From contig JAGOPY010000009.1 of assembly GCA_017991835.1 (NCBI GenBank), positions 62,001-126,000 on the forward strand: a stretch of 64,000 nt of DNA. Reading direction: 5' to 3'. Both the position numbers and the translations under genes were made by a program. Shown one piece after another: positions 16,126 through 24,677 of the stretch; the first letter of the stretch is position 1, and every line of letters starts with the position of its first letter. A model generated the notes under the pieces. That model made no database searches. It worked only from the letters and a program-made list of their open reading frames with translations, and was not told the origin of the DNA. This DNA comes from Bacteroidales bacterium (lineage in GTDB: Bacteria > Bacteroidota > Bacteroidia > Bacteroidales > JAGOPY01).

Positions 16126-17841
16126 ATGATCGCGAGCATCCGAAACAGGAAAACACTGGCCGACCTGCTGATAAGTGCAGCCGGTGAATCGCCGGAAAAC
16201 GGGGTCGGATTTATCCGGGCCGACGGCAGCATTCAATTCCTGACATACCCCGGGTTGCTGGCGGAAGCGGAAACAATCGCCTCCGGAATCCGGTCGGAAG
16301 GGATAAAAGAAGGTGAATCTGTCATGATCATCATCACACGGAACGAGGTTTTGGTACCGACGCTCTGGGGGTGCATCCTGGCCGGCGTTGTTCCGACGAT
16401 CCTCCAGCCGCCGGTTTCATTCACCGAAGTCAATCCGCCCGCCTCGAAAATCGAAAACGTTTACAGCATCCTGGACAAGCCCGGGATCATCCTGTCGGAC
16501 GACCTGGCCGGGAGTTTCAATTCAACCGTCATCTCTCCCGAAAGCATTATCCCGGCAAGCGATCTGGCTGCCGGCAAAAACCCCGTCAGACAGGAATTAT
16601 CAAACGAAACGGAGAACCTGGCATTTATCCAGTTTTCTTCGGGAAGCACCGGCGATCCCAAAGGGATCATGCTGACTCACCGGAATATCCTTGTAAATAT
16701 TGCCGCAATTTGTGTCGGGCTCGATATTCACAAAAGCGATGTCATGTGCAACTGGATGCCGCTATACCACGACATGGGATTGTTCGGATTTCACATATGC
16801 CCGGTATTTGCCCAGAGCAACCACTACCTGATCGATCCGGTCGAATTCATCAAAAAACCTACCTTATGGCTTGACGTTATTGAACATTCGGGGAGCACGA
16901 TCACCGGTTGTCCGAATTTCGGCCAGGCCTTGTTGCTCAGGTATTTGAAAAACAGGCAGGAAAGCGGACGGAACCTTTCTTCATTAAAAGCAATAGTGAA
17001 CGGTGCGGAACCCATCTCCAACCGGATCATGTCGGAATTTACAGGCAAACTTTCGGTATCCGGGTTACGCAAAGAGGTCATGATGCCGGCTTATGGCATG
17101 GCTGAGAACACGCTGGCGATCACCTTTGCCGACCTGTGGAGCGAACCGCTCGTCATGAATTTCAACCGGACTTTGCTCCAGGCTCAGGGGATAGCCGTGA
17201 GGGAGGAAAAAAAATCAGGGGATACAGTCGAACTGGTGAGTGTCGGTAAAGCGCTGAATGATGTGGAAATAAAAATAGCGGATGATGATGGAAATGGGCT
17301 GGCAGAAGGGATGGAAGGGCACATCCGGATTCGGGGCAAAAGCGTAACATCGGGCTATATCAATAATCCGGAGGCCACGGCCGAAGCGTTCGAAGACGGA
17401 TGGCTGAAAACAGGCGACAAGGGATTTTTCTATGACGGACAGCTCTATATCACCGGCAGGATCAAGGATATCATTTTTGTGCACGGCCAGAACCTGTATG
17501 CCCATGACCTGGAGAACCTGGCCTCGAAACATGCCGACATCCCCTACGGTAAAGTCATCATCGGCGGCTCTTTCGATCCGAAAAAAGGAAAAGACCAGGT
17601 GATCCTGTTCCTGGTCGGATCGGCAAACCAGGCCCTTTGTGATCTGTTCCTGGAACTGAAAGGATTTTTCAGGGACACCTACGGAGTACATATTGATGTA
17701 TTTGTGCCGGTGCGGTCGAACCAGGTGCCGAAAACAAGCAGCGGGAAAATTCAAAGGTATAAGCTGCTGGAAGATTACCGCGACGGGGTTTTTGATGAGG
17801 CGATCGCAGAAATCAAGAAACTGGTACGGGAGCGGGAATAG
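16126..17841 (+). CDS. Stand-alone fatty acyl-AMP ligase (FAAL-like adenylating enzyme)
   Basis: A 571-residue member of the acyl-adenylate-forming family that activates a carboxylic acid as acyl-AMP and passes it to an ACP. Motifs in order: P-loop FSSGSTGDPKGIMLTH, NWMPLYHDMGL (FAAL/FAAL-like A4 region), MMPAYGMAENTL (A5), WLKTGDKGFF (A7), ITGRIKDIIFVHG (A8) and the catalytic lysine in KTSSGKIQRYK (A10). The HDMGL element and the AMP-ligase spacing favour FAAL over acyl-CoA synthetase. It lacks the C-terminal ACP of the three tandem genes at 18-24.6 kb; a discrete ACP lies 226 bases downstream and is its likely acceptor. Substrate acid is unknown. Confidence 0.88.
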   Translation: MIASIRNRKTLADLLISAAGESPENGVGFIRADGSIQFLTYPGLLAEAETIASGIRSEGIKEGESVMIIITRNEVLVPTLWGCILAGVVPTILQPPVSFTEVNPPASKIENVYSILDKPGIILSDDLAGSFNSTVISPESIIPASDLAAGKNPVRQELSNETENLAFIQFSSGSTGDPKGIMLTHRNILVNIAAICVGLDIHKSDVMCNWMPLYHDMGLFGFHICPVFAQSNHYLIDPVEFIKKPTLWLDVIEHSGSTITGCPNFGQALLLRYLKNRQESGRNLSSLKAIVNGAEPISNRIMSEFTGKLSVSGLRKEVMMPAYGMAENTLAITFADLWSEPLVMNFNRTLLQAQGIAVREEKKSGDTVELVSVGKALNDVEIKIADDDGNGLAEGMEGHIRIRGKSVTSGYINNPEATAEAFEDGWLKTGDKGFFYDGQLYITGRIKDIIFVHGQNLYAHDLENLASKHADIPYGKVIIGGSFDPKKGKDQVILFLVGSANQALCDLFLELKGFFRDTYGVHIDVFVPVRSNQVPKTSSGKIQRYKLLEDYRDGVFDEAIAEIKKLVRERE

Positions 17842-17857
17842 CCTTTTTTCCTTGCGG

Positions 17858-17945
17858 AGAATAATTCGCGTGAATTCGTAGCATTCGCGCATATTCGTGT
17901 TCAATTAATAGTACACGAATAACGCGAATTTATACGAATGATCAC
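17858..17945. repeat. Dispersed ATTCGCG/ATTCGTG-word repeat with hairpin
   Basis: The gap between FAAL and ACP contains many copies of attcgcg and attcgtg. An imperfect hairpin forms between 17883-17900 (attcgcgcatattcgtgt) and 17913-17929 (acacgaataacgcgaat). The same words recur near 38080-38140. A terminator role is possible, but no clear T-tract follows. Confidence 0.6.
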
Positions 17946-18039
17946 GGATCTTTTCACGGTCTATGATATAGTCCAATCTTATCAATGTTCTGAACCCGTG
18001 CCTAATATCTGTGAAAGCTGTGAGAAATAAAAAATAGAA

Positions 18040-18047
18040 TACCTTTG
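18040..18047 (+). promoter_or_regulatory. -7 element TACCTTTG for the ACP gene
   Basis: Perfect match to TAnnTTTG, 20 bases before the ACP ATG. It gives the ACP its own promoter in addition to any read-through from the FAAL gene. Confidence 0.6.
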
Positions 18048-18067
18048 CCGCTTCAAATTTATTAGAA

Positions 18068-18304
18068 ATGACCATCGAAGATTTTATTGCCAGGATTGAA
18101 GAGGAGTTTGACGACCTGGAACCCGGCAAGCTCAGGCCGGAATCGAATTTCAGGGAGGTGTTTGAGTGGAACTCGATCAACGCATTGATCCTTATCGCCC
18201 TGGTAAAAACCAATTACGATGTGGCCATCAATGCCGAAGACATCACCAAATCCAAAACGGTGAATGATCTGTATAAGATCGTAAAGGAACGAATAGCTTC
18301 ATAA
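18068..18304 (+). CDS. Acyl carrier protein, discrete
   Basis: A 78-residue acidic ACP. The phosphopantetheine serine is S36 in FEWNSINALIL, replacing the usual D-S-L-D/M motif with W-N-S-I-N; this departs from primary-metabolism ACPs and from the ACP domains fused to the nearby FAALs (GLTSMKA). It belongs to the specialised ACPs found in amino-sugar acylation and secondary lipid clusters. It has its own promoter word and lies between the stand-alone FAAL and a convergent broken FAAL-ACP gene, whose end is only two bases away. Likely partners are the FAAL, the KAS III at 24.7 kb and the reductase at 25.8 kb. Confidence 0.88.
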   Translation: MTIEDFIARIEEEFDDLEPGKLRPESNFREVFEWNSINALILIALVKTNYDVAINAEDITKSKTVNDLYKIVKERIAS

Positions 18305-18306
18305 AG

Positions 18307-20364
18307 TTATTTTTCAGATTCCTTTATCAACCGGAAAGCTCTTTCTGACAGTTCATTCAGCGATATTCTTTCAAAAAACAGGTAAGGAGGAAAGTTCACC
18401 TGGAAATTCTCCAGGAAATCCTGCTGGAGTTGTACGGCTTTCATGGAATTCAGCCCGTAAACGGTTATAGGTTTGGATAAATCAATCTTCTCCAGCCTGA
18501 TCTTTAATTTGAGATGGATCCATGTCATCAGCCATGCCCGGATAGACACCAGGTCGGGTGGTGACAGGGATTCCTCATTATCTTCTTTATAATCAGTCAG
18601 AAAGGACTCTCCGACAACTTCCAGGGAGTGGCTTAAGAAAGCCTTCTGACAAGCTTTTCGCTGAATTTTTCCACTTGATGTTTTCATAATGGTAGCTGTA
18701 CGGATAAGCTGAATACCATAGACGGCCAGTTCCATTTCAGCGGCAATTTTTGTCCGGATGGCATTGACAACCTCCTCCACGTTCAGATCCTTCATCGCTG
18801 TGCGTTCCACCTCAGCGATAATTATCAATCTTTCTGTATCATCAATTATAACCGAAAATGCCGCGCTGGAATTTGCTCTGATAGCTTTATGGCTGCTTTC
18901 GGTAAGATATTCAATATCCTGAGGGTAATAATTACTCCCCCGGATTATGATTAAATCTTTTAATCTGCCGGAGATAAAGAGCTTTCCTTCGTGAAAAAAG
19001 CCAAGGTCGCCGGTTCTGAGAAATGGCCCTCTGCCGTTGCTGGCTGTATATGCATTAAAAATGTTCCGGGTTTCCTCATCATTTTCCCAATATCCTTTTG
19101 TGACAATCGAGCCCGATACCCAAAGCTCACCCACTACGTCGCCGGGGCAGGGTTCCAATGTGTCAGGATTAACAATGGTGATGGAAGTATCAATCCAGGG
19201 ATTTCCTACCGAAACGAGGCTATAGGCATTTTCATTTTCTTCGGCAACAATACGGATCCGGTTTTTTTCAAGCTCGGTCTTATCTACATAAACTACAACG
19301 GGTTTATCGCACACCTTGCCTCCCGAGAGTATGAGCGTTGCCTCTGCCATTCCATACGTCGGATAAAACATCTCCTCACGGAATCCAAACGGACCGAATT
19401 TTCCGGTAAATGCTTTCATGGTGGAGGCTCTTACCGGTTCAGCCCCGTTATACAGTGATTTTAGACTACTCAGGTCCAGGTCTTTGCATTCGTCTTCCGA
19501 AATATCCGCAACACAAAGATCGTATGCGAAATTAGGCGCGCCGGCCAGTGTTGCTTTATACCTGGATATGGCTTTCAGCCATCTCGACGGTTTCTGGATG
19601 AATGAAACCGGCGGCATAAGAATACCAGTATATCCTGTGTAAATGGATTCCAGGACACCAAAAACCAGGCCCATATCGTGAAAAACCGGCAGCCAGTGTA
19701 CGGAAATAGAATCCGGTGTAAGCTCAACAGCTTGTCTCAGAAATTCAAGGTTCCTCATCAGGTTATGATGGGTCACCATAACGCCTTTGGGTTTACCTGT
19801 AGAGCCGGAGGTGTACTGGAGCAGGGCGATTTGGGGATTTGGGGATTTGGGGATTTAGAGATTGGAGGATTGGATTTGTGATTTTGAGATGGGATGGGTT
19901 GAGAGCCAGGTCAATTTTTGAAGTTCGATGGTGTCTGAAAATGATCGTTGGCTGGTTTGCCTGATGTCGTCCGTTGAAAGCACAATGCTGGCGCCGGAAT
20001 CGCTTGCCAGGGCCCTGAGCCGCTCAAGCGAACGGTTTTTCCTGGGAGGGTATGCCGGGACTGCAATGACTCCTGCGTAAAAACAACCAAAGAGAGCTTT
20101 GATAAATTCAAGTCCGGCAGGATAGAACATAAGGGCGCGGTCGCCGGGCCGGGTGGCTTCAGTTAATTCCCGGGAAATGGCTAACGCTGAATTATAAAGC
20201 TGTCCGTATGTGATTCTTTCTTCATCGTTCTCCCCGTCGCGTAAAAATATAAACGCACACCGGTCAGGTGTGCAGGCAGCCCTCTTATTCAACAGGTCAG
20301 CGAGCGTTAACAGGCCTGTGCCTTCGTCTGAAGCCTGTTCAATAGTAATATCAGAGCGTCTCAT
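18307..20364 (-). pseudogene. FAAL-ACP didomain gene interrupted by one in-frame TAA
   Basis: The frame from the ATG at 20364 to the stop at 18307 is continuous, 685 codons, except for a single TAA at 19857-19855. Before it lies the N-terminal adenylation part (170 codons including the stop); after it, still in the same frame, come the P-loop YTSGSTGKPKGVMVTHH, HDMGLVFG, FYPTYGMAEATL, LRTGDLGFF, KTSSGKIQRK and the ACP domain with its serine in GLNSMKAV. The stop aligns with a CAA (Gln) codon of the intact neighbour, so a C-to-T change in CTCCAAATC is enough. It lies inside a short-period repeat tract. The intact neighbour has the same overall length. It may be recently inactivated, variable in the population, or a sequencing error. 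A shorter product could start at the ATG of 19779 but would lack the P-loop. Confidence 0.88.
19828..19890. repeat. In-gene octamer tract, unit GGGGATTT, carrying the stop codon
   Basis: About four 8-bp copies (ggggattt) decay into gattgga/gattttg variants. On the coding (minus) strand they read ccccaaat and encode the linker between the N-terminal subdomain and the P-loop. The variant copy ggatttagag supplies the in-frame TAA. Since 8 is not a multiple of 3, gain or loss of one unit would shift the frame. Confidence 0.85.
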
Positions 20365-20377
20365 GAGGTAAAGAAAA

Positions 20378-20385
20378 CAAATATA
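20378..20385 (-). promoter_or_regulatory. -7 element TATATTTG for the interrupted FAAL-ACP gene
   Basis: Perfect match to TAnnTTTG on the minus strand, 13 bases before the ATG. A promoter still in place fits a gene that lost its frame only recently. Confidence 0.55.
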
Positions 20386-20408
20386 CTATAAAAACTTTTA
20401 TAGTTCCT

Positions 20409-22466
20409 CTAGTTTTCTTTAATAATTTTTATTGCTTTCTCACAAAGTTCTCTTAATGAAGATTTTTCAAAAAACAGATAAGGGGGAAAACTGACGCCAT
20501 ATCTTTCCAGGAAGTCCTGCTGCAGGGCCACTGCTTTCATTGAGGTAAGTCCATAAGCGGTTATAGGCCTTGCCAGGTCGATACGGTTAAGGGGAATTTT
20601 CAGTTTTTCATGGATCCAGGTCATCAGCCAGGCTTCCAGATTTACAATATCGACCGATGTTGGTTCGGGCTGATCTTCATGGAACTGCGTCTCAAGAACG
20701 GATTCCCCGAGTGAATCCAGTTTATTTTGCAGGAATGCCTCCCGGCACGCTTTGCGCTGAATTTTACCACTGGAAGTTTTCAGGATGGAAGCCGTTCGAA
20801 GCAACTGGATAGCATGCACGGAAAGTTCCGTTTCCATGACGATATTCTCCCGGATCCTGTCGCAAACCCCATCCACATCCAGGTCACGTATTGCTGTGCG
20901 TTCCACTTCAGCTACAACGACCAGCTTTTCTTCACCGCTGATATCCACAGGAAATGCAGCGCTGGCATTTTTCCTGATCGATGGATGTGAATTTTCGGTA
21001 AGGAATTCGATATCCTGAGGGTAAATATTTCGTCCATTAATAATGATGAGGTCTTTATATCTTCCGGAGATAAATAGCTCACCATCATGAAAAAAGCCAA
21101 GGTCACCGGTCCGCAGATATTTTTCACCCGGATCACCGGCTATTTCAGCAGCAAAAACTTCTTTCGATGCGTCAGGTTTTCCCCAATACCCGGCTGTAAC
21201 GATAGAGCCGGAAACCCAGATTTCGCCCACCTCATCGTCGTTCAATAACCGGCAGGTCTCCGGATCGACAATTTTCACCCGTGTATCAATCCAGGGATAA
21301 CCAACGCCGACGAGGTGCCTGGCATCAGGATGCTGATCACTGACAGGAACGATCCTGTTTTTTTCAAGTTCGCCGGCCGAAAGGCAAAGATAAACCGGTC
21401 CTCTTCCGGCATGCGGGCCGGTGATAATGAGGGTGGTTTCAGCCATTCCGTAGCAAGGATAAAGTTTTTCGTGTGAAAAACCATATTCCCGGAAGGATGA
21501 AACAAACCGTTCGAAGGTCGATTTACGGATAGGTTCTGCACCGCAGTACAGCGTTTCCATAGATGAAAGGTCCAGGCTTATTTTTTCTTCTTCAGCGATG
21601 CCCTCTGCGCAAAGATCGAAGGCGAAATTCGGACCGCCGCCGTGTGTGCCCCTGTACTTTGTGATCGCTTTCAGCCAGCGAACGGGTTTCTGCAGAAAAC
21701 TAACGGGCGGCAGAATTACGCCGGGGAAACCCGTATAAACCGGAACCAGTACGCCATCTATCAATCCCATGTCATGAAAACTGGGAAGCCAGGTAACGGA
21801 AACGCTTTTCGGCGAAAGCGCAAAACTTTGCCGGATATATTCGGCATTCCGGATAATATTCCGGTGGGTGACCATGACTCCTTTGGGATGACCGGTCGAG
21901 CCGGAGGTGTACTGAAGCAGGGCGATGTCTGGATTTGGGGATTTGGAGATTTGGAGATTGGAGATTTGGAGATTGGAGGATTGGGGGATTGGGGGATTGG
22001 GGGTGATCCATGGTATCCCCTGAAGTTCAGTTACATCAGCGAAAGAGCGTTCGGCTGATTGGCGGATATCGTCGGTTGAGAGGACGAGGCTTGAACCGGA
22101 GTCATTCACCAGGAGGCGCAGCCGTTCAAGCGACCGGTTCTTCCGTGGGGGATAGGCCGGTACGGCGATCACACCGGCGTAAAAGCATCCAAACAATGCT
22201 TTGATAAAATCAAGGCCGGGAGGAAAAAGCATCAGGGCCCGATCGCCCGGTTTTGCTATTTCAAGCAGAGAATGAGATAAGTCAATTGCTGCCTGGTGCA
22301 GCTCCCGGTATGTAATATGTTCCTCCGATTCATCACCATCCTGAATAAAAATAAATGCGGTCTGGTCAGGATTTGAAACAGCCCTGCCATGCAGGATATG
22401 CATCAGCGAAGGATCCTTGATAACCCCTGCAGGTAAGAACTCATCGTTAAAAAAATTGTCTTCCAT
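20409..22466 (-). CDS. FAAL-ACP didomain protein, intact with repeat-coded linker
   Basis: A 685-residue fusion of a fatty acyl-AMP ligase (about 1-590) and an acyl carrier domain (about 605-685). Motifs: YPPRKNRSLERLR, P-loop YTSGSTGHPKGVMVTH, WLPSFHDMGLI, LYPCYGMAETTL, LRTGDLGFF, FISGRYKDLIIINGR and the catalytic lysine in LKTSSGKIQRKAC; the phosphopantetheine serine is about S642 in AYGLTSMKAV. Such didomains usually load an acyl chain onto their own ACP for a downstream condensing enzyme, and no large polyketide synthase is present here. A tract around residue 160 reads NLQISNLQISKSPNP and is encoded by a 7/8-bp repeat. It is the middle of three tandem paralogues. Confidence 0.9.
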   Translation of the reverse strand: MEDNFFNDEFLPAGVIKDPSLMHILHGRAVSNPDQTAFIFIQDGDESEEHITYRELHQAAIDLSHSLLEIAKPGDRALMLFPPGLDFIKALFGCFYAGVIAVPAYPPRKNRSLERLRLLVNDSGSSLVLSTDDIRQSAERSFADVTELQGIPWITPNPPIPQSSNLQISNLQISKSPNPDIALLQYTSGSTGHPKGVMVTHRNIIRNAEYIRQSFALSPKSVSVTWLPSFHDMGLIDGVLVPVYTGFPGVILPPVSFLQKPVRWLKAITKYRGTHGGGPNFAFDLCAEGIAEEEKISLDLSSMETLYCGAEPIRKSTFERFVSSFREYGFSHEKLYPCYGMAETTLIITGPHAGRGPVYLCLSAGELEKNRIVPVSDQHPDARHLVGVGYPWIDTRVKIVDPETCRLLNDDEVGEIWVSGSIVTAGYWGKPDASKEVFAAEIAGDPGEKYLRTGDLGFFHDGELFISGRYKDLIIINGRNIYPQDIEFLTENSHPSIRKNASAAFPVDISGEEKLVVVAEVERTAIRDLDVDGVCDRIRENIVMETELSVHAIQLLRTASILKTSSGKIQRKACREAFLQNKLDSLGESVLETQFHEDQPEPTSVDIVNLEAWLMTWIHEKLKIPLNRIDLARPITAYGLTSMKAVALQQDFLERYGVSFPPYLFFEKSSLRELCEKAIKIIKEN
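21931..22003. repeat. In-gene 7/8-bp repeat tract in the FAAL-ACP linker
   Basis: The plus strand reads about nine units of gatttgga, gattgga and gattggg in mixed 7- and 8-bp lengths. It encodes the low-complexity linker just before the P-loop. It matches in place and wording the tract that carries the stop codon in the neighbouring paralogue, while the third paralogue lacks it. Confidence 0.85.
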
Positions 22467-22479
22467 TTTTCCGGTGCCG

Positions 22480-22487
22480 CTAAAGTA
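22480..22487 (-). promoter_or_regulatory. Near-consensus -7 element TACTTTAG
   Basis: One mismatch to TAnnTTTG on the minus strand, 13 bases before the ATG of the middle FAAL-ACP gene. It suggests that the tandem copies are transcribed separately. Confidence 0.45.
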
Positions 22488-22508
22488 CTAAAAAATCAGC
22501 GCATCGGT

Positions 22509-24593
22509 TCAGGCTTCTTCAATAACCTTCAGCGCTTTTTCACAGAGTTGCTTCAGCGAATTCTTCTCAAAGAACAGATAGGGAGGAAAACTGACCCCAA
22601 ATTTTTCCATGAAATCCTGTTGAAGAACGATTGCTTTCATGGAGGTCAATCCATAGGCTGTAATGGGCCGGGAGGCATCGATCCGGTTCAGCGGCACCTT
22701 GAGCTTTTCATGTATCCAGCTCATAAGCCATGCTTCCAACCTGACAATGTCGACGGTAGTATCATCCGGTTCATCGGTATGATATTGAGACTCAAGATAA
22801 GATTCTCCAACCACGTCAAGGGTTTTGTTAAGAAATGCTTCCATGCAGGCCCTGCGCTGGATTTTACCACTGGAAGTCTTCAGAATGGAAGCTGTTCTGA
22901 GCAACTGGATGGCATGAACTGCAAGCTCCGTTTCCAGGGCGACATTTTCCCGGATGCTGTCACATACTGCATCGACATCCAGCCCTATGATAGCGGAACG
23001 CTCTACCACGGCCACGATGACCAGTTTTTCTTCACCATTAACCTCGACAGAAAATGCTGCGCTGGAATTTTGGCGGAGGGCCGGGTGGGAATTCTCCGCA
23101 ATGAACTCAATATCCTGGGGATAGATATTCCTTCCGTAGATGATGATCATATCTTTCAACCGGCCTGATACATAAAGTTCTCCTTCATGCAAAAAGCCCA
23201 GGTCACCGCTTCGCAGGTAATTCGTACCCGGATCATCATCGAGCCTGGCCTGGAAAACTTCCCGGTTGATCTCAGCTTTGTTCCAATATCCCGGCGATAC
23301 GCTGGAGCCGCTTATCCAGATCTCACCCACTTCATCCGCCATACAGGGTGTAAGGGTTTCCGGGTCTACAATCCGGATTTTCATGTCGAGCCAGGGAAAA
23401 CCCACGCTTACCAGGAATTTTACTTCGCTTTCACTATTCCGGGGGAGCCTGACTTTATTCTTTTTCAATGACTCGCCGTCTACAGCAAGGTATATAGGCC
23501 TTCTGCCAGCCGGAGGCCCTGTGGTTATGAGCGTAGTCTCGGCCATCCCATAGCAGGGATAAAGCATCTCTTCCCTCAAACCGTGAGCCTTGTATGCATT
23601 GAAAAAATTATCGAACGTCGATTTTCGGATGGGTTCAGCACCACAATAGATTGTTTTGAGCGAAGAAAGATCCAGTTCCTGCTTTTCCCCGGCTGTGACG
23701 CTCTCTGTCAGCAGGTCGTAAGCAAAATTAGGCGCACCGCCCATCGTGCCCCTGTACTTTGTAATGGCCCGAAGCCATCTGACAGGCTTCTGGAAAAATG
23801 CTACCGGCGACATCAGCACACTGGGAAAGCCGGTGTAAACAGGTTCAAAAACCTGGCCGACAAGTCCCATATCGTGAAACGTAGGGAGCCAGGAAACGGC
23901 TACTGTTTTCCGGGAGAACCCGAAGCTGTTCCGGATGAATTCGCAGTTCCGCATAATGTTCCGGTGGGTAATCATCACTCCTTTGGGATTACCGGTTGAA
24001 CCGGAAGTGTATTGAAGGAGAGCGACCGAATCGGGATCAGGGAAAGAAGACGAATGAGGGTCAACCTGACGTGTTTTCTTCGGAATATAGGATTCGAGAT
24101 TCTCATGAAGGTCGGGATTATCTCTAAAAACGATCCATTCCAGGCTGCGGAGTTCCTTTAAATCTGAAAAGGACCGGTTGAACGACTGATAAATCTCGGT
24201 GGTGGTAATTACAGTGGTAGCTTCGGAGTCCGTTACAATCTTCATGATCCGGTCAAGCGAACGGTTTTTTCTCGGGGGATAAGCCGGAACAGCAATAACC
24301 GAAGCATAAAAACAAGCCATAAGAGATTTGATGAATTCCAGCCCGGGAGGAAAAAGCAGTAATGCCCGTTTGCCGGCCATATTCATTTCCATCATCCGCC
24401 GGGCCAGCCCGGATGCTGAGCTCCCCAATTCCCGGTAGGTGATCCTCTCCTCATCACTCTCCCCGTCTTTCAGGTAAATAAATGCGATCTCGTCCGGCGT
24501 ATTACTGACGCGGTAATTCAGCACATCCAGCAAAGAAAAAGTATTGGTATCAGCTTCGGTGATACGGTCATAAAGGAAGTTCTCAAGGCCCAT
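22509..24593 (-). CDS. FAAL-ACP didomain protein, copy without repeat tract
   Basis: A 694-residue paralogue of the two genes downstream. The adenylation part carries YPPRKNRSLDRIM, P-loop YTSGSTGNPKGVMITH, WLPTFHDMGLVG, LYPCYGMAETTL, LRSGDLGFL, YVSGRLKDMIIIYGR and the A10 lysine in LKTSSGKIQRRAC. The C-terminal ACP has its serine at about S651 in AYGLTSMKAI. The linker before the P-loop is an ordinary charged sequence (PKKTRQVDPHSSS), so the repeat tracts in the other two copies are likely later insertions. It is divergent from the KAS III gene, with a back-to-back promoter pair between them. The acid that it activates cannot be read from sequence. Confidence 0.92.
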   Translation of the reverse strand: MGLENFLYDRITEADTNTFSLLDVLNYRVSNTPDEIAFIYLKDGESDEERITYRELGSSASGLARRMMEMNMAGKRALLLFPPGLEFIKSLMACFYASVIAVPAYPPRKNRSLDRIMKIVTDSEATTVITTTEIYQSFNRSFSDLKELRSLEWIVFRDNPDLHENLESYIPKKTRQVDPHSSSFPDPDSVALLQYTSGSTGNPKGVMITHRNIMRNCEFIRNSFGFSRKTVAVSWLPTFHDMGLVGQVFEPVYTGFPSVLMSPVAFFQKPVRWLRAITKYRGTMGGAPNFAYDLLTESVTAGEKQELDLSSLKTIYCGAEPIRKSTFDNFFNAYKAHGLREEMLYPCYGMAETTLITTGPPAGRRPIYLAVDGESLKKNKVRLPRNSESEVKFLVSVGFPWLDMKIRIVDPETLTPCMADEVGEIWISGSSVSPGYWNKAEINREVFQARLDDDPGTNYLRSGDLGFLHEGELYVSGRLKDMIIIYGRNIYPQDIEFIAENSHPALRQNSSAAFSVEVNGEEKLVIVAVVERSAIIGLDVDAVCDSIRENVALETELAVHAIQLLRTASILKTSSGKIQRRACMEAFLNKTLDVVGESYLESQYHTDEPDDTTVDIVRLEAWLMSWIHEKLKVPLNRIDASRPITAYGLTSMKAIVLQQDFMEKFGVSFPPYLFFEKNSLKQLCEKALKVIEEA

Positions 24594-24624
24594 AGATAAA
24601 ACCCGGCTTAATTAAAAATCTTTA

Positions 24625-24671
24625 CAAAATTAGAAAAGGAATCGTAACATATCTAATTAAAATTAACTTTG
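24625..24671. promoter_or_regulatory. Divergent -7 elements for FAAL-ACP and KAS III
   Basis: TAATTTTG on the minus strand (24632-24625) faces the FAAL-ACP gene and TAACTTTG on the plus strand (24664-24671) faces KAS III. Both are perfect matches and are 31 bases apart, so the two units could be regulated together. The plus-strand word leaves a very short leader before the ATG at 24678. Confidence 0.62.
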
Positions 24672-24677
24672 TCTGAT

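Noticed and set aside
17883-17929. Rho-independent terminator after FAAL
   Set aside because: The hairpin is imperfect and AT-rich, and no T-tract follows; it is treated as a repeat.
19855-19857. Recoded or read-through stop codon
   Set aside because: TAA is not known for selenocysteine or pyrrolysine insertion, and no recoding structure is visible; the repeat context explains it better.
19780-20364. Two separate genes, a short N-terminal protein and a shorter ligase
   Set aside because: The frame is the same before and after the stop, and the intact paralogue has the same total length, so one interrupted gene is the simpler reading.
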